From: Kribbella kalugense
Lineage (GTDB): Bacteria; Actinomycetota; Actinomycetes; Propionibacteriales; Kribbellaceae
Assembly: GCF_004365875.1 (NCBI RefSeq)
Contig: NZ_SODF01000002.1
Coordinates: forward strand, 806,001 to 870,000
DNA length: 64,000 bases
Reading direction: 5' to 3'
Shown here: positions 52,318 through 61,270 of the stretch, piece after piece
Position numbering within the stretch: the first letter of the stretch is position 1
How the letters are laid out: each line of letters begins with the position of its first letter
Notes under the pieces: generated by a model
Told to the model about the DNA's origin: nothing
Databases searched by the model: none
Seen by the model: only the letters and a program-made list of their open reading frames with translations
Translations under genes and position numbers: made by a program

Positions 52318-52378
52318 GTCCGCGTGACCTTCGATCTCCCTACGCTCTGTCAGGACCTGACGCCGAGCGAGGAGAGCC

Positions 52379-53311
52379 ATGACCGAGCAGAACTTCAAGG
52401 CGGCGGCCGGCGGACGCATCATTCTGAGCGTGCAACTGGACTGTCCCGGCATCGTGTACGTCGACGCCGACCCGATCTGCAGGCAGGCCACGATCCGCGC
52501 GACGACACTCGACGCAGAAGGCCCGACGGCTGATGCGGTCGACAATGCCGACGTCAGCTCGACCCCCGACGGACTCGGGCTCCGGATCAAGTCGCCGTAC
52601 ACCGACCGGAAGTCGGGCGGCCTCGTGGAGGTCCGGGCGACGGTCCCACCGGGCAGCTCGGCGGTGGTCCAGACCGACAGTGCCGATATCACCATGCTGG
52701 GAGCCGGGAGCCTCGACGACGCCCACGCTGACACCAAATCCGGCCAGGTCCGGATCCTCGCCGCCGGCTCGGCCACCGCCGTGACCGAGACGGGATCCAT
52801 CTACGTCGGTTCGGCCGCCACGGTCGACGCGACCTCCCTGGGCGCCGAGGGGATTCCGGACGAGGTCCGGGTGCGAATCGACCGAGCCGACGCGGCCAAG
52901 GTCCAGACCGGGGCAGGCGACGTCCACGTCGGCTACGCCGCTAGCCGGCTGGAAGTGACCACAGGCGAGGGCTCCATCAAGGCCGACAACCTTGGCGGCG
53001 ACAGCAAACTGCAGAGCCAGGGCGGGCAGATCACCGCCACCGTGACCGGCCCCGGCGACCACAGGATCACGTCGGCGACGGCGCCCGTCCGCGTCACCAT
53101 CGAGCGGTCGGCACCACTCGACGGAGTGCGGGTCCAGGCCATCGACCCCCGCGGCCAGGCCCAGGTCGAAGACAATCGCCCGTACCCCGCCTCGACCGGT
53201 GGCGCCGCAGCCGGAGCCGCCGCGACCCAAAGCACTGGCGCCGGAGTTGCAGCGGGCCCGGCGGCAGTGTCACCTTCTAAATGGCGTCCGAACGGCACCA
53301 TCGAACGCTGA
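52379..53311 (+). CDS. Beta-repeat (DUF4097-like) protein A
   Basis: 310 residues from ATG 52379 (SD GAGGAGAG). The body looks like a beta-helix/adhesin-like repeat as in DUF4097 proteins (VVQTDSADITMLGAGSLDD, KVQTGAGDVHVGYA, GGQITATVTGPGDHRI). The C-terminus has an Ala/Gly-rich tail (STGGAAAGAAATQS). No signal or membrane segment. A tandem paralogue follows (53344); both may be surface or phase-like proteins of unknown role. Confidence 0.7.
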   Translation: MTEQNFKAAAGGRIILSVQLDCPGIVYVDADPICRQATIRATTLDAEGPTADAVDNADVSSTPDGLGLRIKSPYTDRKSGGLVEVRATVPPGSSAVVQTDSADITMLGAGSLDDAHADTKSGQVRILAAGSATAVTETGSIYVGSAATVDATSLGAEGIPDEVRVRIDRADAAKVQTGAGDVHVGYAASRLEVTTGEGSIKADNLGGDSKLQSQGGQITATVTGPGDHRITSATAPVRVTIERSAPLDGVRVQAIDPRGQAQVEDNRPYPASTGGAAAGAAATQSTGAGVAAGPAAVSPSKWRPNGTIER

Positions 53312-53331
53312 GGAATGACCTCCACGCTTCC

Positions 53332-53337
53332 TACTCT
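53332..53337 (+). promoter_or_regulatory. -10 element TACTCT of beta-repeat protein B
   Basis: Six bases before ATG 53344; an SD-like GAGGA also overlaps this gap, so leaderless status is uncertain. Confidence 0.35.
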
Positions 53338-53343
53338 CGAGGA

Positions 53344-54306
53344 ATGGTCGAACGGAACATATCCGCCGAAACCGAAGGCGCTGTCCTGCTCGAGGCGCTC
53401 CTGCACGATCGGTACGGCGCGGTGTACGTCAACGTCAACCCCGACTGCAAGGTGGCGTCCGTCCGGGTGATGACCACGGACAGCGAAGGCGTGGCGGCGC
53501 AGGCGATCGCCGACGGGAAGCTGACCTGGGACGAGGAGGACCGTCGGCTGACCGTGGACATCGAAGCGCCGGGCGTGAACTCGAGAGACGGATGGCGGGT
53601 GGACGTCTGGGCCGAGCTCCCACCAGGCTCGACACTGGACGCCCATACCGACGAAGCCGACGTAGAGACCTCAGGCGAGGCGCCACTCGCTGATGCGATG
53701 ATCGAAACGACGACCGGCGAGGTGCGGGTCGAGGATGCCGTCAAGGCCTACGTGAAGACAGTCTCAGGCCCGGTCCACGTCGGCTTCGCGGACGAGGCCG
53801 TCGTACGCACCGAAGGCGACGTCGCGCCGGATCGCGATCATGTGACGATCGGCGAGGTCGGCGCGCTGGACGTACAGACCACCGGCGGCAAGGTCCGGGT
53901 CGAACACGCCATCATTTCTCTCGCCGTCAAGACCAAGGACGGCGACGTCGAGATCGACTCCACCAGCAGCGACGGCACCGACGTGCGCAGCCAGAGTGGG
54001 CGGATCACGGCGACGGTCACCGGCGGGAAGAACCATCAGTTCAGTTCTCCGACCGGGGTCGTCGACATCACGGTCGAATACACAGCTCCGCCCGACGTCA
54101 AGATCCAGGCCAGCGACATCCGCGGCCCGGTGCGACCGACGCTGTCGGAAGGCTTCCTCGAGGTGAACCAGCACCGACCGCCGAGTGCCGCCGCGTCCGG
54201 TCTCGGGGCCGGCCAAGCCGCCGGTGGTGGGGCCGCCGGCGGGAGTGCTGCCGCCGGGGCGGCGGCAACTCGCGCCGGCGAACGCCGCGCAGCGATCGAG
54301 TGCTGA
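53344..54306 (+). CDS. Beta-repeat (DUF4097-like) protein B
   Basis: 320 residues from ATG 53344; longer readings overlap the previous gene. It is a paralogue of the preceding protein: PPGSTLDAHTDEADVETSG corresponds to PPGSSAVVQTDSADITMLG, and GRITATVTGGKNHQFSS to GQITATVTGPGDHRITS, in the same order. The C-terminal tail is again Ala/Gly-rich (GAGQAAGGGAAGGSAAAG). The pair looks like a tandem duplication with divergence. Function unknown. Confidence 0.72.
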   Translation: MVERNISAETEGAVLLEALLHDRYGAVYVNVNPDCKVASVRVMTTDSEGVAAQAIADGKLTWDEEDRRLTVDIEAPGVNSRDGWRVDVWAELPPGSTLDAHTDEADVETSGEAPLADAMIETTTGEVRVEDAVKAYVKTVSGPVHVGFADEAVVRTEGDVAPDRDHVTIGEVGALDVQTTGGKVRVEHAIISLAVKTKDGDVEIDSTSSDGTDVRSQSGRITATVTGGKNHQFSSPTGVVDITVEYTAPPDVKIQASDIRGPVRPTLSEGFLEVNQHRPPSAAASGLGAGQAAGGGAAGGSAAAGAAATRAGERRAAIEC

Positions 54307-54374
54307 GGACGGTGACACGCAACACGCAGGCGTGATGATGACCGCAAGGACATGACTGACGAGTAACCAACCAA

Positions 54375-54380
54375 TAACAT
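54375..54380 (+). promoter_or_regulatory. -10 element TAACAT of the EtfD-like gene
   Basis: Seven bases before ATG 54388, no SD; leaderless layout. Confidence 0.4.
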
Positions 54381-54387
54381 CGCTGGT

Positions 54388-56532
54388 ATGCAGATCCTCG
54401 CCATCGTCGTCTCGCTCGCGGTGACACTGGTCGCCGTCGCGCTGTTCGGCAAGACGATCGGGCACATCGTGTCCGTCATCAAGCTCGGTCAGCCGACGGC
54501 CCGGACCGACAACCCGGGCAAGCGGACCGCCACCCTGGCCAAGGAGACTCTCGGCCACACCCGGATGCTGCAGTGGAGCCACATCGGGGTGATGCACTGG
54601 TTCGTCGCATTCGGGTTCATCGGCTTGTTCCTGACGCTGGTGACGGCGTTCGGCCAGCTGTTCGACCCGCACTGGGCGCTGCCGGTGATCGGGCACTGGT
54701 TCGTGTTCGAGTGGGTGAGCGAGGCGCTCAGCTGGACCGGCCTGGTGTCGATCCTCGGGCTGATGGCGATCCGGTTGCGCAATCTGCCCAAGGGTCCGGA
54801 GGGCCGGTACAGCCGCTTCTACGGTTCGACCTCCTGGCAGGCGTACTACGTCGAGTACACGATTCTCGGCGTACTGATCTGCATCCTGTTGCTGCGCGGA
54901 CTCGAGTATCAGCTCGGCGACGGTGACAAGTTCCACTTCCCGATGACGTTCTTCATCGGCACCGGACTTTTCGGCGGCCTGAGCGAGCACGGGCTGGAGA
55001 ACGCGGTCTACCTGGTCGCGATGATCAAGATCCTGATCTCGTTCGCGTGGATGATCACGATCTCGCTGAACGCCACGATGGGCGTGGCCTGGCACCGGTT
55101 CACCGCGTGGCCGAACATCTGGTTCAAGCGCAAGGCCGACGGCGGTACGGCGCTTGGCGCGTTGCAGCCGATCATGGTCAAGGGCGAGCCGATCGATTTC
55201 GAGAACATCGAGGAGCTCGACGAGGACGCGGCGCTCGGCGTCGGCAAGGTCGAGGACTTCACCTGGAAGGGTCTGCTCGACTTCACCACCTGCACCGAGT
55301 GCGGTCGTTGCCAGTCGCAGTGCCCGGCCTGGAACACGGACAAGCCGTTGTCGCCGAAGCTGATCATGATGGGGCTGCGCGAGCACGCTTATGCGAAGGC
55401 GCCGTACCTGCTGGCTGCTGAGGACGACCGCAAGTCGTTGTCCCAGCTGGTGCTCGACGAGCAGGACAAGCCGTTGGTCGGTCCCGCGGATGTCGCGGTG
55501 ATCGACGAGGAGGCGTTGTGGGCCTGCACGTCGTGTGGTGCGTGTGTGCAGCAGTGCCCGGTCGACATCGAGCACGTCGACGCGATCATGGACATGCGCC
55601 GGTACCAGGTGCTGATCGAGTCGTCGTTCCCGTCGGAGCTCAACGGACTGTTCAAAGGCCTGGAAAACAAGGGCAATCCGTGGAACATGAATCCGTCCGG
55701 CCGGATGGACTGGGCCAAGGACCTGCCGTTCGAGGTCAAGCAGGTCGGCACGGACGTCGAGACGCTGGCCGAGGTCGAATACCTGTTCTGGGTCGGTTGC
55801 GCCGGTGCCTACGAGGACCGGGCGAAGAAGACCACGCAGGCTGTCGCCGAACTGCTAAACATCGCCGGCGTCAGCTTCGCCGTACTGGGTGATGGCGAGA
55901 CCTGCACGGGTGATCCAGCCCGGCGGGCCGGCAACGAGTTCGTCTTCCAGCAGCTCGCGATGCAGAACGCCGAGGTCTTCAAGGAGACCGGCGCGAAGAA
56001 GGTCGTCTCCACCTGCGCGCACTGCTTCAACACCTTGAAGAACGAGTACTCCCAGCTCGGCGTCGAGCTCGACGTCATCCACCACACCCAGCTGCTGAAC
56101 CGCCTGGTCCGCGAGGGCAAGCTGACCCCGGTCGCGCCGGCCGACAGCTCACTCAACGGCCAGAAGATCACGTACCACGACCCGTGCTACCTCGGCCGCC
56201 ACAACCAGGTGTACGACGCCCCGCGCGAACTGCTCGACATCATCCCGGGCGCGGAGTACGCCGAGATGCCGCGGAACCAGACGAAGTCGTTCTGCTGCGG
56301 CGCCGGCGGTGCGCGGATGTGGATGGAGGAGAAGCTCGGCACCCGGATCAACCTGAACCGCACCACCGAGGCGGTCGAGACCGGAGCCGACAAGATCGCC
56401 ACCGGCTGCCCGTTCTGCCGCGTCATGCTGTCCGACGGCCTGACCGCGAAGCAGGCCGACGGCTCGGCTCGTGAATCGGTCGAGGTCCAGGACGTCGCCC
56501 AACTGCTGCTTGCCTCCGTCAAGCGCAGCTGA
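54388..56532 (+). CDS. EtfD-like membrane iron-sulfur oxidoreductase
   Basis: 714 residues. Several N-terminal membrane helices (1-270), then two 4Fe-4S motifs, C302TECGRCQSQCP (Cys 302, 305, 308, 312) and C380TSCGACVQQCP (Cys 380, 383, 386, 390), then two CCG domains (VLGDGETCTGDPARRAGNE; CYLGRHNQVYDAPR and FCCGAGGARMW). This is the layout of mycobacterial EtfD (Rv0338c), thought to pass electrons from ETF (beta-oxidation) to menaquinone. No etfAB is in this window. Single gene with a probable leaderless start. Confidence 0.85.
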   Translation: MQILAIVVSLAVTLVAVALFGKTIGHIVSVIKLGQPTARTDNPGKRTATLAKETLGHTRMLQWSHIGVMHWFVAFGFIGLFLTLVTAFGQLFDPHWALPVIGHWFVFEWVSEALSWTGLVSILGLMAIRLRNLPKGPEGRYSRFYGSTSWQAYYVEYTILGVLICILLLRGLEYQLGDGDKFHFPMTFFIGTGLFGGLSEHGLENAVYLVAMIKILISFAWMITISLNATMGVAWHRFTAWPNIWFKRKADGGTALGALQPIMVKGEPIDFENIEELDEDAALGVGKVEDFTWKGLLDFTTCTECGRCQSQCPAWNTDKPLSPKLIMMGLREHAYAKAPYLLAAEDDRKSLSQLVLDEQDKPLVGPADVAVIDEEALWACTSCGACVQQCPVDIEHVDAIMDMRRYQVLIESSFPSELNGLFKGLENKGNPWNMNPSGRMDWAKDLPFEVKQVGTDVETLAEVEYLFWVGCAGAYEDRAKKTTQAVAELLNIAGVSFAVLGDGETCTGDPARRAGNEFVFQQLAMQNAEVFKETGAKKVVSTCAHCFNTLKNEYSQLGVELDVIHHTQLLNRLVREGKLTPVAPADSSLNGQKITYHDPCYLGRHNQVYDAPRELLDIIPGAEYAEMPRNQTKSFCCGAGGARMWMEEKLGTRINLNRTTEAVETGADKIATGCPFCRVMLSDGLTAKQADGSARESVEVQDVAQLLLASVKRS

Positions 56533-56595
56533 GCTCAAGTCACAGGATTCTGCAAGAAGCTGCAAGGACTCTTCCTCCCCGGGTGGTCCAGACCA

Positions 56596-56601
56596 TAAGA
56601 T
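56596..56601 (+). promoter_or_regulatory. -10 element TAAGAT upstream of the LppX-like gene
   Basis: TAAGAT about 36 bases before ATG 56638; an SD (GGGGAGGA) lies near the start, so this gene has a leader. No clear -35. Confidence 0.35.
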
Positions 56602-56637
56602 CCGACGGCTGCGCATCACCTGGGGAGGACAAAGTCC

Positions 56638-57420
56638 ATGAAGTACCGCGCTGCGGTGGCCACGCTTGCCGCCGTACCACTAGCTCTCGGCCTGACGGCC
56701 TGCGGCGGCCAGCCCGAAGCGACCGGGTACCGCCCGTCGGTCCCGGCCGAGACGCCGACGGCGGTCGTCAGCAAGACCGCCGTACCGCTCGAGAAGGTCG
56801 CCCGGCTGAACCGGGTCACGTTCGTGCCGGCGATGAACGCGGCGCTGACCAAGCAGAAGTCGTGGCACATCGTCGGCAAGGTGACGGCCAACGGCAGCAC
56901 GCTGATGACCATGGATGGCTTCCAGACCGCCAAGCCGAACGCGATGTCGATGGTGATGGCCGGGGCGGCCTTCGGTGGCAAGACCGCGAAGATGATCCAG
57001 ATCAAGAACGTCGCCTACGTGTCGATCCCGGGGACGACGCCGGGCGGCAAGTTCGTGCGGATCAAGGCATCCGACGGTGACCTCGGCCAGCTCATCGACA
57101 GCAGTGACCCGACCACGATCTTCAAGTCGTTCGGCTCGAACCTCGGCACGGTGAAGTTCGTCGGCGCGGAAACCGTCGGCGGTCAGGCGCTGGACCGCTA
57201 CGACGTCACCGTCGACACTGCCAAGGCCCTGGCCCTGCAGCACAAGAAACTCCCGGCCGGTGCACCCAAGACGCTGACCTACAGCTTGTGGATGGACAAG
57301 TCGCACCTGGTCCGGCGGATGTCCTTCGACCTGGTCGGCGTCTCGATGCTGATGACGATGACCGACTACAACAAGCCGGTGCACATCACCGCGCCGCCGG
57401 CGAGCAAGATCGTGAAGTAG
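56638..57420 (+). CDS. LppX/LprAFG-like lipoprotein
   Basis: 260 residues. Lipoprotein signal with lipobox LTAC (LAAVPLALGLTACGG), then a beta-rich domain (AALTKQKSWHIVGKVT, FGGKTAKMIQIKNVAYVSIP, LDRYDVTVDTAKALAL) that resembles LppX/LprG, lipid-carrying proteins of actinobacterial envelopes. Role here is inferred. Confidence 0.75.
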   Translation: MKYRAAVATLAAVPLALGLTACGGQPEATGYRPSVPAETPTAVVSKTAVPLEKVARLNRVTFVPAMNAALTKQKSWHIVGKVTANGSTLMTMDGFQTAKPNAMSMVMAGAAFGGKTAKMIQIKNVAYVSIPGTTPGGKFVRIKASDGDLGQLIDSSDPTTIFKSFGSNLGTVKFVGAETVGGQALDRYDVTVDTAKALALQHKKLPAGAPKTLTYSLWMDKSHLVRRMSFDLVGVSMLMTMTDYNKPVHITAPPASKIVK

Positions 57421-57510
57421 GCCGGAATCGGTCACATCTCACCCGATCGTGTGAACTTCTCGTAATCTCCCGTTACGGATGTGATCACCTCTGGATGATC
57501 GGGTGGGCTG

Positions 57511-59088
57511 GTGCCGATGTTGAGCAGTCGACGAAGCTTTCTCACAGTGACCGGAGCGGCGGCGGCGCTCGCGCTGACCGGCAGTCTCCCCGAGATCGAG
57601 ACCGCGGCGGCGGGCTGGACCGGCCGGCCGGATCGGCGCGACCCGTTCACCCTCGGGGTCGCGTCCGGCGACCCGCTGCCGGACGCGGTCGTGATCTGGA
57701 CCAGGCTCGCGCCGGATCCGCTGGCGCCGTTCGGCGGGATGGATCGCCGGCCGGTCGAGGTCGAGTGGCAGGTCGCGGAGGACGAGCAGTTCCGCCGGGT
57801 CGTTCGCCACGGGTCGGTGAAGGCCGGGCCGGAGGCGAGCCACTCCGTGCACGTCGACGTACGCGGGCTGCGTCCTTGGCGGCACTACTGGTACCGCTTC
57901 CGCGTGAACGGTCACCTCAGCCCCGTCGGGCGGACGAAGACGGCACCGACGGCCGACACACAGTTGAGCGAGCTTTCGCTGGCGTTCGCGTCCTGCCAGG
58001 CGATCTGGGAAGGCTGGTATACCGCGTACGCCGACATGGCGAAGCGGGACCACGATGTCGTCTTCTTCCTCGGTGACTACATCTACGAGTTCGGCATCGA
58101 CCGCGGGATCCGGCCGGATTCGAAGGAGATCATCAACACCCAGCAGACCGTCACGCTGGACGAGTACCGGCTGCGGTACTCGCAGTACAAGCTGGACCCG
58201 GACCTGCAGCACGCCCATGCGGTCGCGCCGTGGATCGTGACGCTCGACGACCACGAGGTGGTCGACAACTGGGCCGACGAGGCCCACCCGAGCGCGCCGC
58301 CGGCGCAGTTCCTGGTACGTCGCGCCAACGCGTTCCGCGCGTACTGGGAACACATGCCGCTGCGGTTCGCGCAGTTGCCCAAGGGGCCGGACATGCAGCT
58401 CTACCGGCGGATCCGGTACGGACGGCTTGCGGAGTTCAACGTGCTCGACACGCGTCAGTACCGCTCGGACCAGGCGTACGGCGACGGGACGAAGGCACCC
58501 GGGCCGGAGACCGCGGACCCGACGCGCACGATTACCGGGGACGCGCAGGAGAAGTGGCTGCTCGACGGCTTCGCGGCGTCGCAGACGCGGTGGAACGTGC
58601 TGGCCAACCAGACCGCGATCGCCCGGCTGGACACGAAGGACGGGCCGGAAGTGCTGGTCCCGATGGACACCTGGGACGGGTACGAGGCGTCGCGGAACCG
58701 GATCCTCGGTGGCGCGGCCCAGCGGAAGGTCCGCAACCTGGTGGCGATCGCCGGCGACCTGCACCGCAGCGTCGCGTCGGACCTGAAGCTCGACTTCACC
58801 GACCCGGCGTCCGCGACGGTCGGCGCCGAGTTCGTCGGTACGTCGATCTCGTCCGGGATCGACGGCATGGACCTCGATCCCGGCGGCCAGACGCTGCTGA
58901 ACGAGAACCCGCACATCAAGTTCGGCAACTTCCAGCGCGGCTACGTCAGCTGCACGATCACGCCGCAGCGGTGGGTCTCGGACTACCGCGTCGTCGACAA
59001 GGTGTCGGTCAAGAACGGCACCGTGAGTACCCGCGCCAAGCTCCTCGTCGAGGACGGCCGCCCCGGCATCTCGGAGGTCCAGGAATGA
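57511..59088 (+). CDS. phoD: PhoD-type alkaline phosphatase/phospholipase D
   Basis: 525 residues from GTG 57511 (ATG 57517 also possible). Tat signal SSRRSFLTVTGAAAALAL. Metal-ligand motifs FLGDYIYEFG, LDDHEVVDNW, LDTRQYRSD, WNVLANQT and IAGDLHRSV are those of PhoD, a secreted Ca/Fe phosphodiesterase. Next gene overlaps by four bases (ATGA). I saw no pair of PHO-box repeats upstream. Confidence 0.9.
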   Translation: MPMLSSRRSFLTVTGAAAALALTGSLPEIETAAAGWTGRPDRRDPFTLGVASGDPLPDAVVIWTRLAPDPLAPFGGMDRRPVEVEWQVAEDEQFRRVVRHGSVKAGPEASHSVHVDVRGLRPWRHYWYRFRVNGHLSPVGRTKTAPTADTQLSELSLAFASCQAIWEGWYTAYADMAKRDHDVVFFLGDYIYEFGIDRGIRPDSKEIINTQQTVTLDEYRLRYSQYKLDPDLQHAHAVAPWIVTLDDHEVVDNWADEAHPSAPPAQFLVRRANAFRAYWEHMPLRFAQLPKGPDMQLYRRIRYGRLAEFNVLDTRQYRSDQAYGDGTKAPGPETADPTRTITGDAQEKWLLDGFAASQTRWNVLANQTAIARLDTKDGPEVLVPMDTWDGYEASRNRILGGAAQRKVRNLVAIAGDLHRSVASDLKLDFTDPASATVGAEFVGTSISSGIDGMDLDPGGQTLLNENPHIKFGNFQRGYVSCTITPQRWVSDYRVVDKVSVKNGTVSTRAKLLVEDGRPGISEVQE

Positions 59089-59936
59089 AGATCCCCAGGC
59101 AGACCGTCATCGCAGCCGGCACGGTGCTGGCGGCCGCGCTGCTCGGCTCGAGTTCGGTGCCTAAGGCAACCTCCGACGTGGCGGTCAGCGTCGCGCCGGA
59201 GCAGCTCAGCGTGGTCGGCCTCCCCTGCTTCCCGGCCACCCTGAACCTGACGATGACCAACACCAGCAGCAAGGATCGGTACGCCGACCTGACGCTCGAC
59301 CCGACCGGTCCGCTGCAACTGTCGCGCACCCTGTTCTCCTCGTGGCTGCCGGCCGTCGATCCCGATCAGCCGGTGTCCGCACCTGTCGAGGTCCGCGTCC
59401 CGCGCGACGCCAAGCCCGGCTCCTACAAGATCGGCGTCGAGGTCGACCGGAAGCGCCTGACCGTGCCGGTGACCGTCAACCCGCTGCCACCGAAGGGCCC
59501 CGGCGACAACCTGGCACTCGGCGAGCAGGCGACGGCATCGTCCACCCACGGCAACTTCACCCTCTGCGGCGCCCTCGACGGCGACAAGGACTCCGAGCAC
59601 TGGGACACGCTGACCGGCTGGAACGACGGCACCCGGGCAGTGTTCCCCGACACGTACGACGTCGCTCTCTCTACTCCCGCGACCGTCAACCGGGTCGAGC
59701 TCTACACCCTGGACTCGGCGAAGTACCCCGCCAAGACGAACGGCCTCCGCGACTGGGATGTCCAGGCCAAGGTCGGCGGGACTTGGCAGACCGTCGCCCA
59801 GGTCCGCGGCAACAGCGCGGGCCACGTCACGTCGACATTCGACCCCGTCCAGGCCGACGCCGTACGCATCCTCTGCCTCGACGGCAACGACCACACCTAC
59901 TCCCGCATCGTCGAACTAGAGGTCTACGGCAGCTGA
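59085..59936 (+). CDS. Secreted discoidin (F5/8 C)-domain protein
   Basis: 283 residues from ATG 59085 (overlaps phoD stop). Sec signal (VIAAGTVLAAALLGSSSVP). N-terminal CARDB-like beta domain (about 30-130), C-terminal galactose-binding-like discoidin domain (NLALGEQATASSTHGN to YSRIVELEVYG). No catalytic motif; probably a binding partner that targets PhoD to a surface or polymer. The 3' half is C-rich. Confidence 0.8.
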   Translation: MKIPRQTVIAAGTVLAAALLGSSSVPKATSDVAVSVAPEQLSVVGLPCFPATLNLTMTNTSSKDRYADLTLDPTGPLQLSRTLFSSWLPAVDPDQPVSAPVEVRVPRDAKPGSYKIGVEVDRKRLTVPVTVNPLPPKGPGDNLALGEQATASSTHGNFTLCGALDGDKDSEHWDTLTGWNDGTRAVFPDTYDVALSTPATVNRVELYTLDSAKYPAKTNGLRDWDVQAKVGGTWQTVAQVRGNSAGHVTSTFDPVQADAVRILCLDGNDHTYSRIVELEVYGS

Positions 59937-60020
59937 ATCTCGCTGCTGACCGATCACTTCCTGGACCCGTCGGGGTCATTACAGGCAACTGGTCAACTCA
60001 GCAGAGAGGACGCCGTCTCC

Positions 60021-60734
60021 GTGACGAGCATCGAAGGAAAGTCAGTACTGATCACCGGAGCCAACCGTGGCATCGGGCAAGCGCTGGTCGAGGAAGTCTT
60101 GAGCCGGGGCGCCACCCGGGTGTACGCCGGTACGCGCCGGCCGATGGCGCACCCGGACAGCCGCGTCATCTCGGTCGCTCTCGACGTGACAGACGCCGAG
60201 CAGATTCGAGCGGCCGCCGAGAGCATCGAGTCCCTCGACATCCTGATCAACAACGCCGGCATCGGCCTGTACGCCGACCTCAGCGATCGCGCCGCCCTCG
60301 AACAGCACCTCGCCGTCAACCTGTTCGGCACCTACGACGTGACGCACGCGTTCTTGCCGGCCCTGATCCGCGCCCGCGGAGCCATCATCAACGTCGGGTC
60401 GCTGGCCGCCCTGGCTGCCGTACCACTCGATCCGACCTACGCGATCTCCAAAGCCGCCGCGTTCTCCCTCACCCAATCACTGCGCGCGGCCTTCGCGAGC
60501 AAAGGCGTGAGCGTGTACGCCGCACTCCCCGGCCCCGTCGACACCGCGATGGGACCCCCGGTCGACATCCCGAAAGCCACCCCGCAGTACGTCGCCGAAG
60601 CCATCCTCACCGCCGTCGAAAAGGGCGACGAAGACATCTTCCCCGACCCAACCTCCGACTCCATCGCCGACGGCTGGCACAACGGAGTAGCCAAGTCCCT
60701 CGAAATCCAGTTCGCGACCCTGGCACTCCCCTGA
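60021..60734 (+). CDS. Short-chain dehydrogenase/reductase
   Basis: 237 residues from GTG 60021. VLITGANRGIGQALVEEVL, NNAGIGL, and catalytic Ser/Tyr/Lys in INVGSL and YAISKAAAFSL. Classical SDR, NAD(P)(H)-dependent; substrate unknown. C-rich 3' end. Confidence 0.9.
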   Translation: MTSIEGKSVLITGANRGIGQALVEEVLSRGATRVYAGTRRPMAHPDSRVISVALDVTDAEQIRAAAESIESLDILINNAGIGLYADLSDRAALEQHLAVNLFGTYDVTHAFLPALIRARGAIINVGSLAALAAVPLDPTYAISKAAAFSLTQSLRAAFASKGVSVYAALPGPVDTAMGPPVDIPKATPQYVAEAILTAVEKGDEDIFPDPTSDSIADGWHNGVAKSLEIQFATLALP

Positions 60735-60811
60735 GCTCCGCACGGTTGACCAAGGCAACAATTCGGCCTCGATCAACCGTTTGATGAAGATCACGTCGTA
60801 CGGAACACAAC

Positions 60812-60846
60812 GAGGCCCCAGGTCATCACAAATGACCTGGGGCCTC
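60812..60846. terminator. Terminator after tRNA-Gly
   Basis: GAGGCCCCAGGTCAT, loop CACAA, ATGACCTGGGGCCTC: 15-bp perfect stem, four bases from the tRNA 3' end on the minus strand. Confidence 0.9.
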
Positions 60847-60850
60847 GGCG

Positions 60851-60924
60851 TGGAGCGGGTGACGAGAATCGAACTCGCACTGTCAGCTTGGGAAGCTGAT
60901 GTTCTGCCATTGAACTACACCCGC
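60851..60924 (-). tRNA. tRNA-Gly, anticodon CCC
   Basis: 74 nt on the minus strand, with CCA encoded. Acceptor GCGGGTG/CACCCGC, D-stem GTTC/GAAC, anticodon stem TCAGC/GCTGA with loop TTCCCAA (anticodon CCC) and T-stem GCGAG/CTCGT with loop TTCGATT. All stems pair (one G-U in the T-stem). Reads GGG codons. No integrase or att repeat beside it. Confidence 0.95.
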
Positions 60925-61270
60925 GGAGCCGGTCTCCCGGCAGCGGAGTAGAGCATATCTGATCGGTCAGGTCGCCCGCACTACGGGCCCGGCGCGCCGT
61001 TCCGGTCTGCACGGGTCCGTCGGCGTGTGGGACTTGTTGCCGGGTCAGGGGTTTGGGTGCCGGATGCATCGAAAAGAGGGGCGTGGACGGTTTGCGCGGG
61101 GGGTTCTTGGGCAGTTTTCCACAAAGGGCGCGTTCAGGACTGGGCAGGTTCGTCATCTTCTGGCAGATTAGAACGCGTTGCCGGGGGCAACATTCGACGC
61201 AACGTGAGGATGCGGTCCTCGCAGGGACCGGACAAGATGGTTGCGGGGCAACTGGATGAAGGGGTGAACA
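60925..61270. other. Non-coding gap with MarR operators
   Basis: 346 bp without a convincing gene. Upstream of the tRNA and of marR; contains two related inverted repeats (61177-61191 and 61240-61252). Nothing else recognised. Confidence 0.6.
61177..61252. promoter_or_regulatory. Two GTTGC-type inverted repeats, MarR operator candidates
   Basis: GTTGCC-GGG-GGCAAC at 61177-61191 and GTTGC-GGG-GCAAC at 61240-61252, 63 bp apart, the second ending 18 bases before GTG 61271. Confidence 0.55.

Noticed and set aside
57421..57510. PHO box before phoD
   Set aside because: Only a single GTTCACA-like unit on the minus strand; the required spaced direct pair is missing.
60851..60924. tRNA-Gly as integration site of a mobile element
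   Set aside because: No integrase, no second tRNA fragment, no compositional change on either side.
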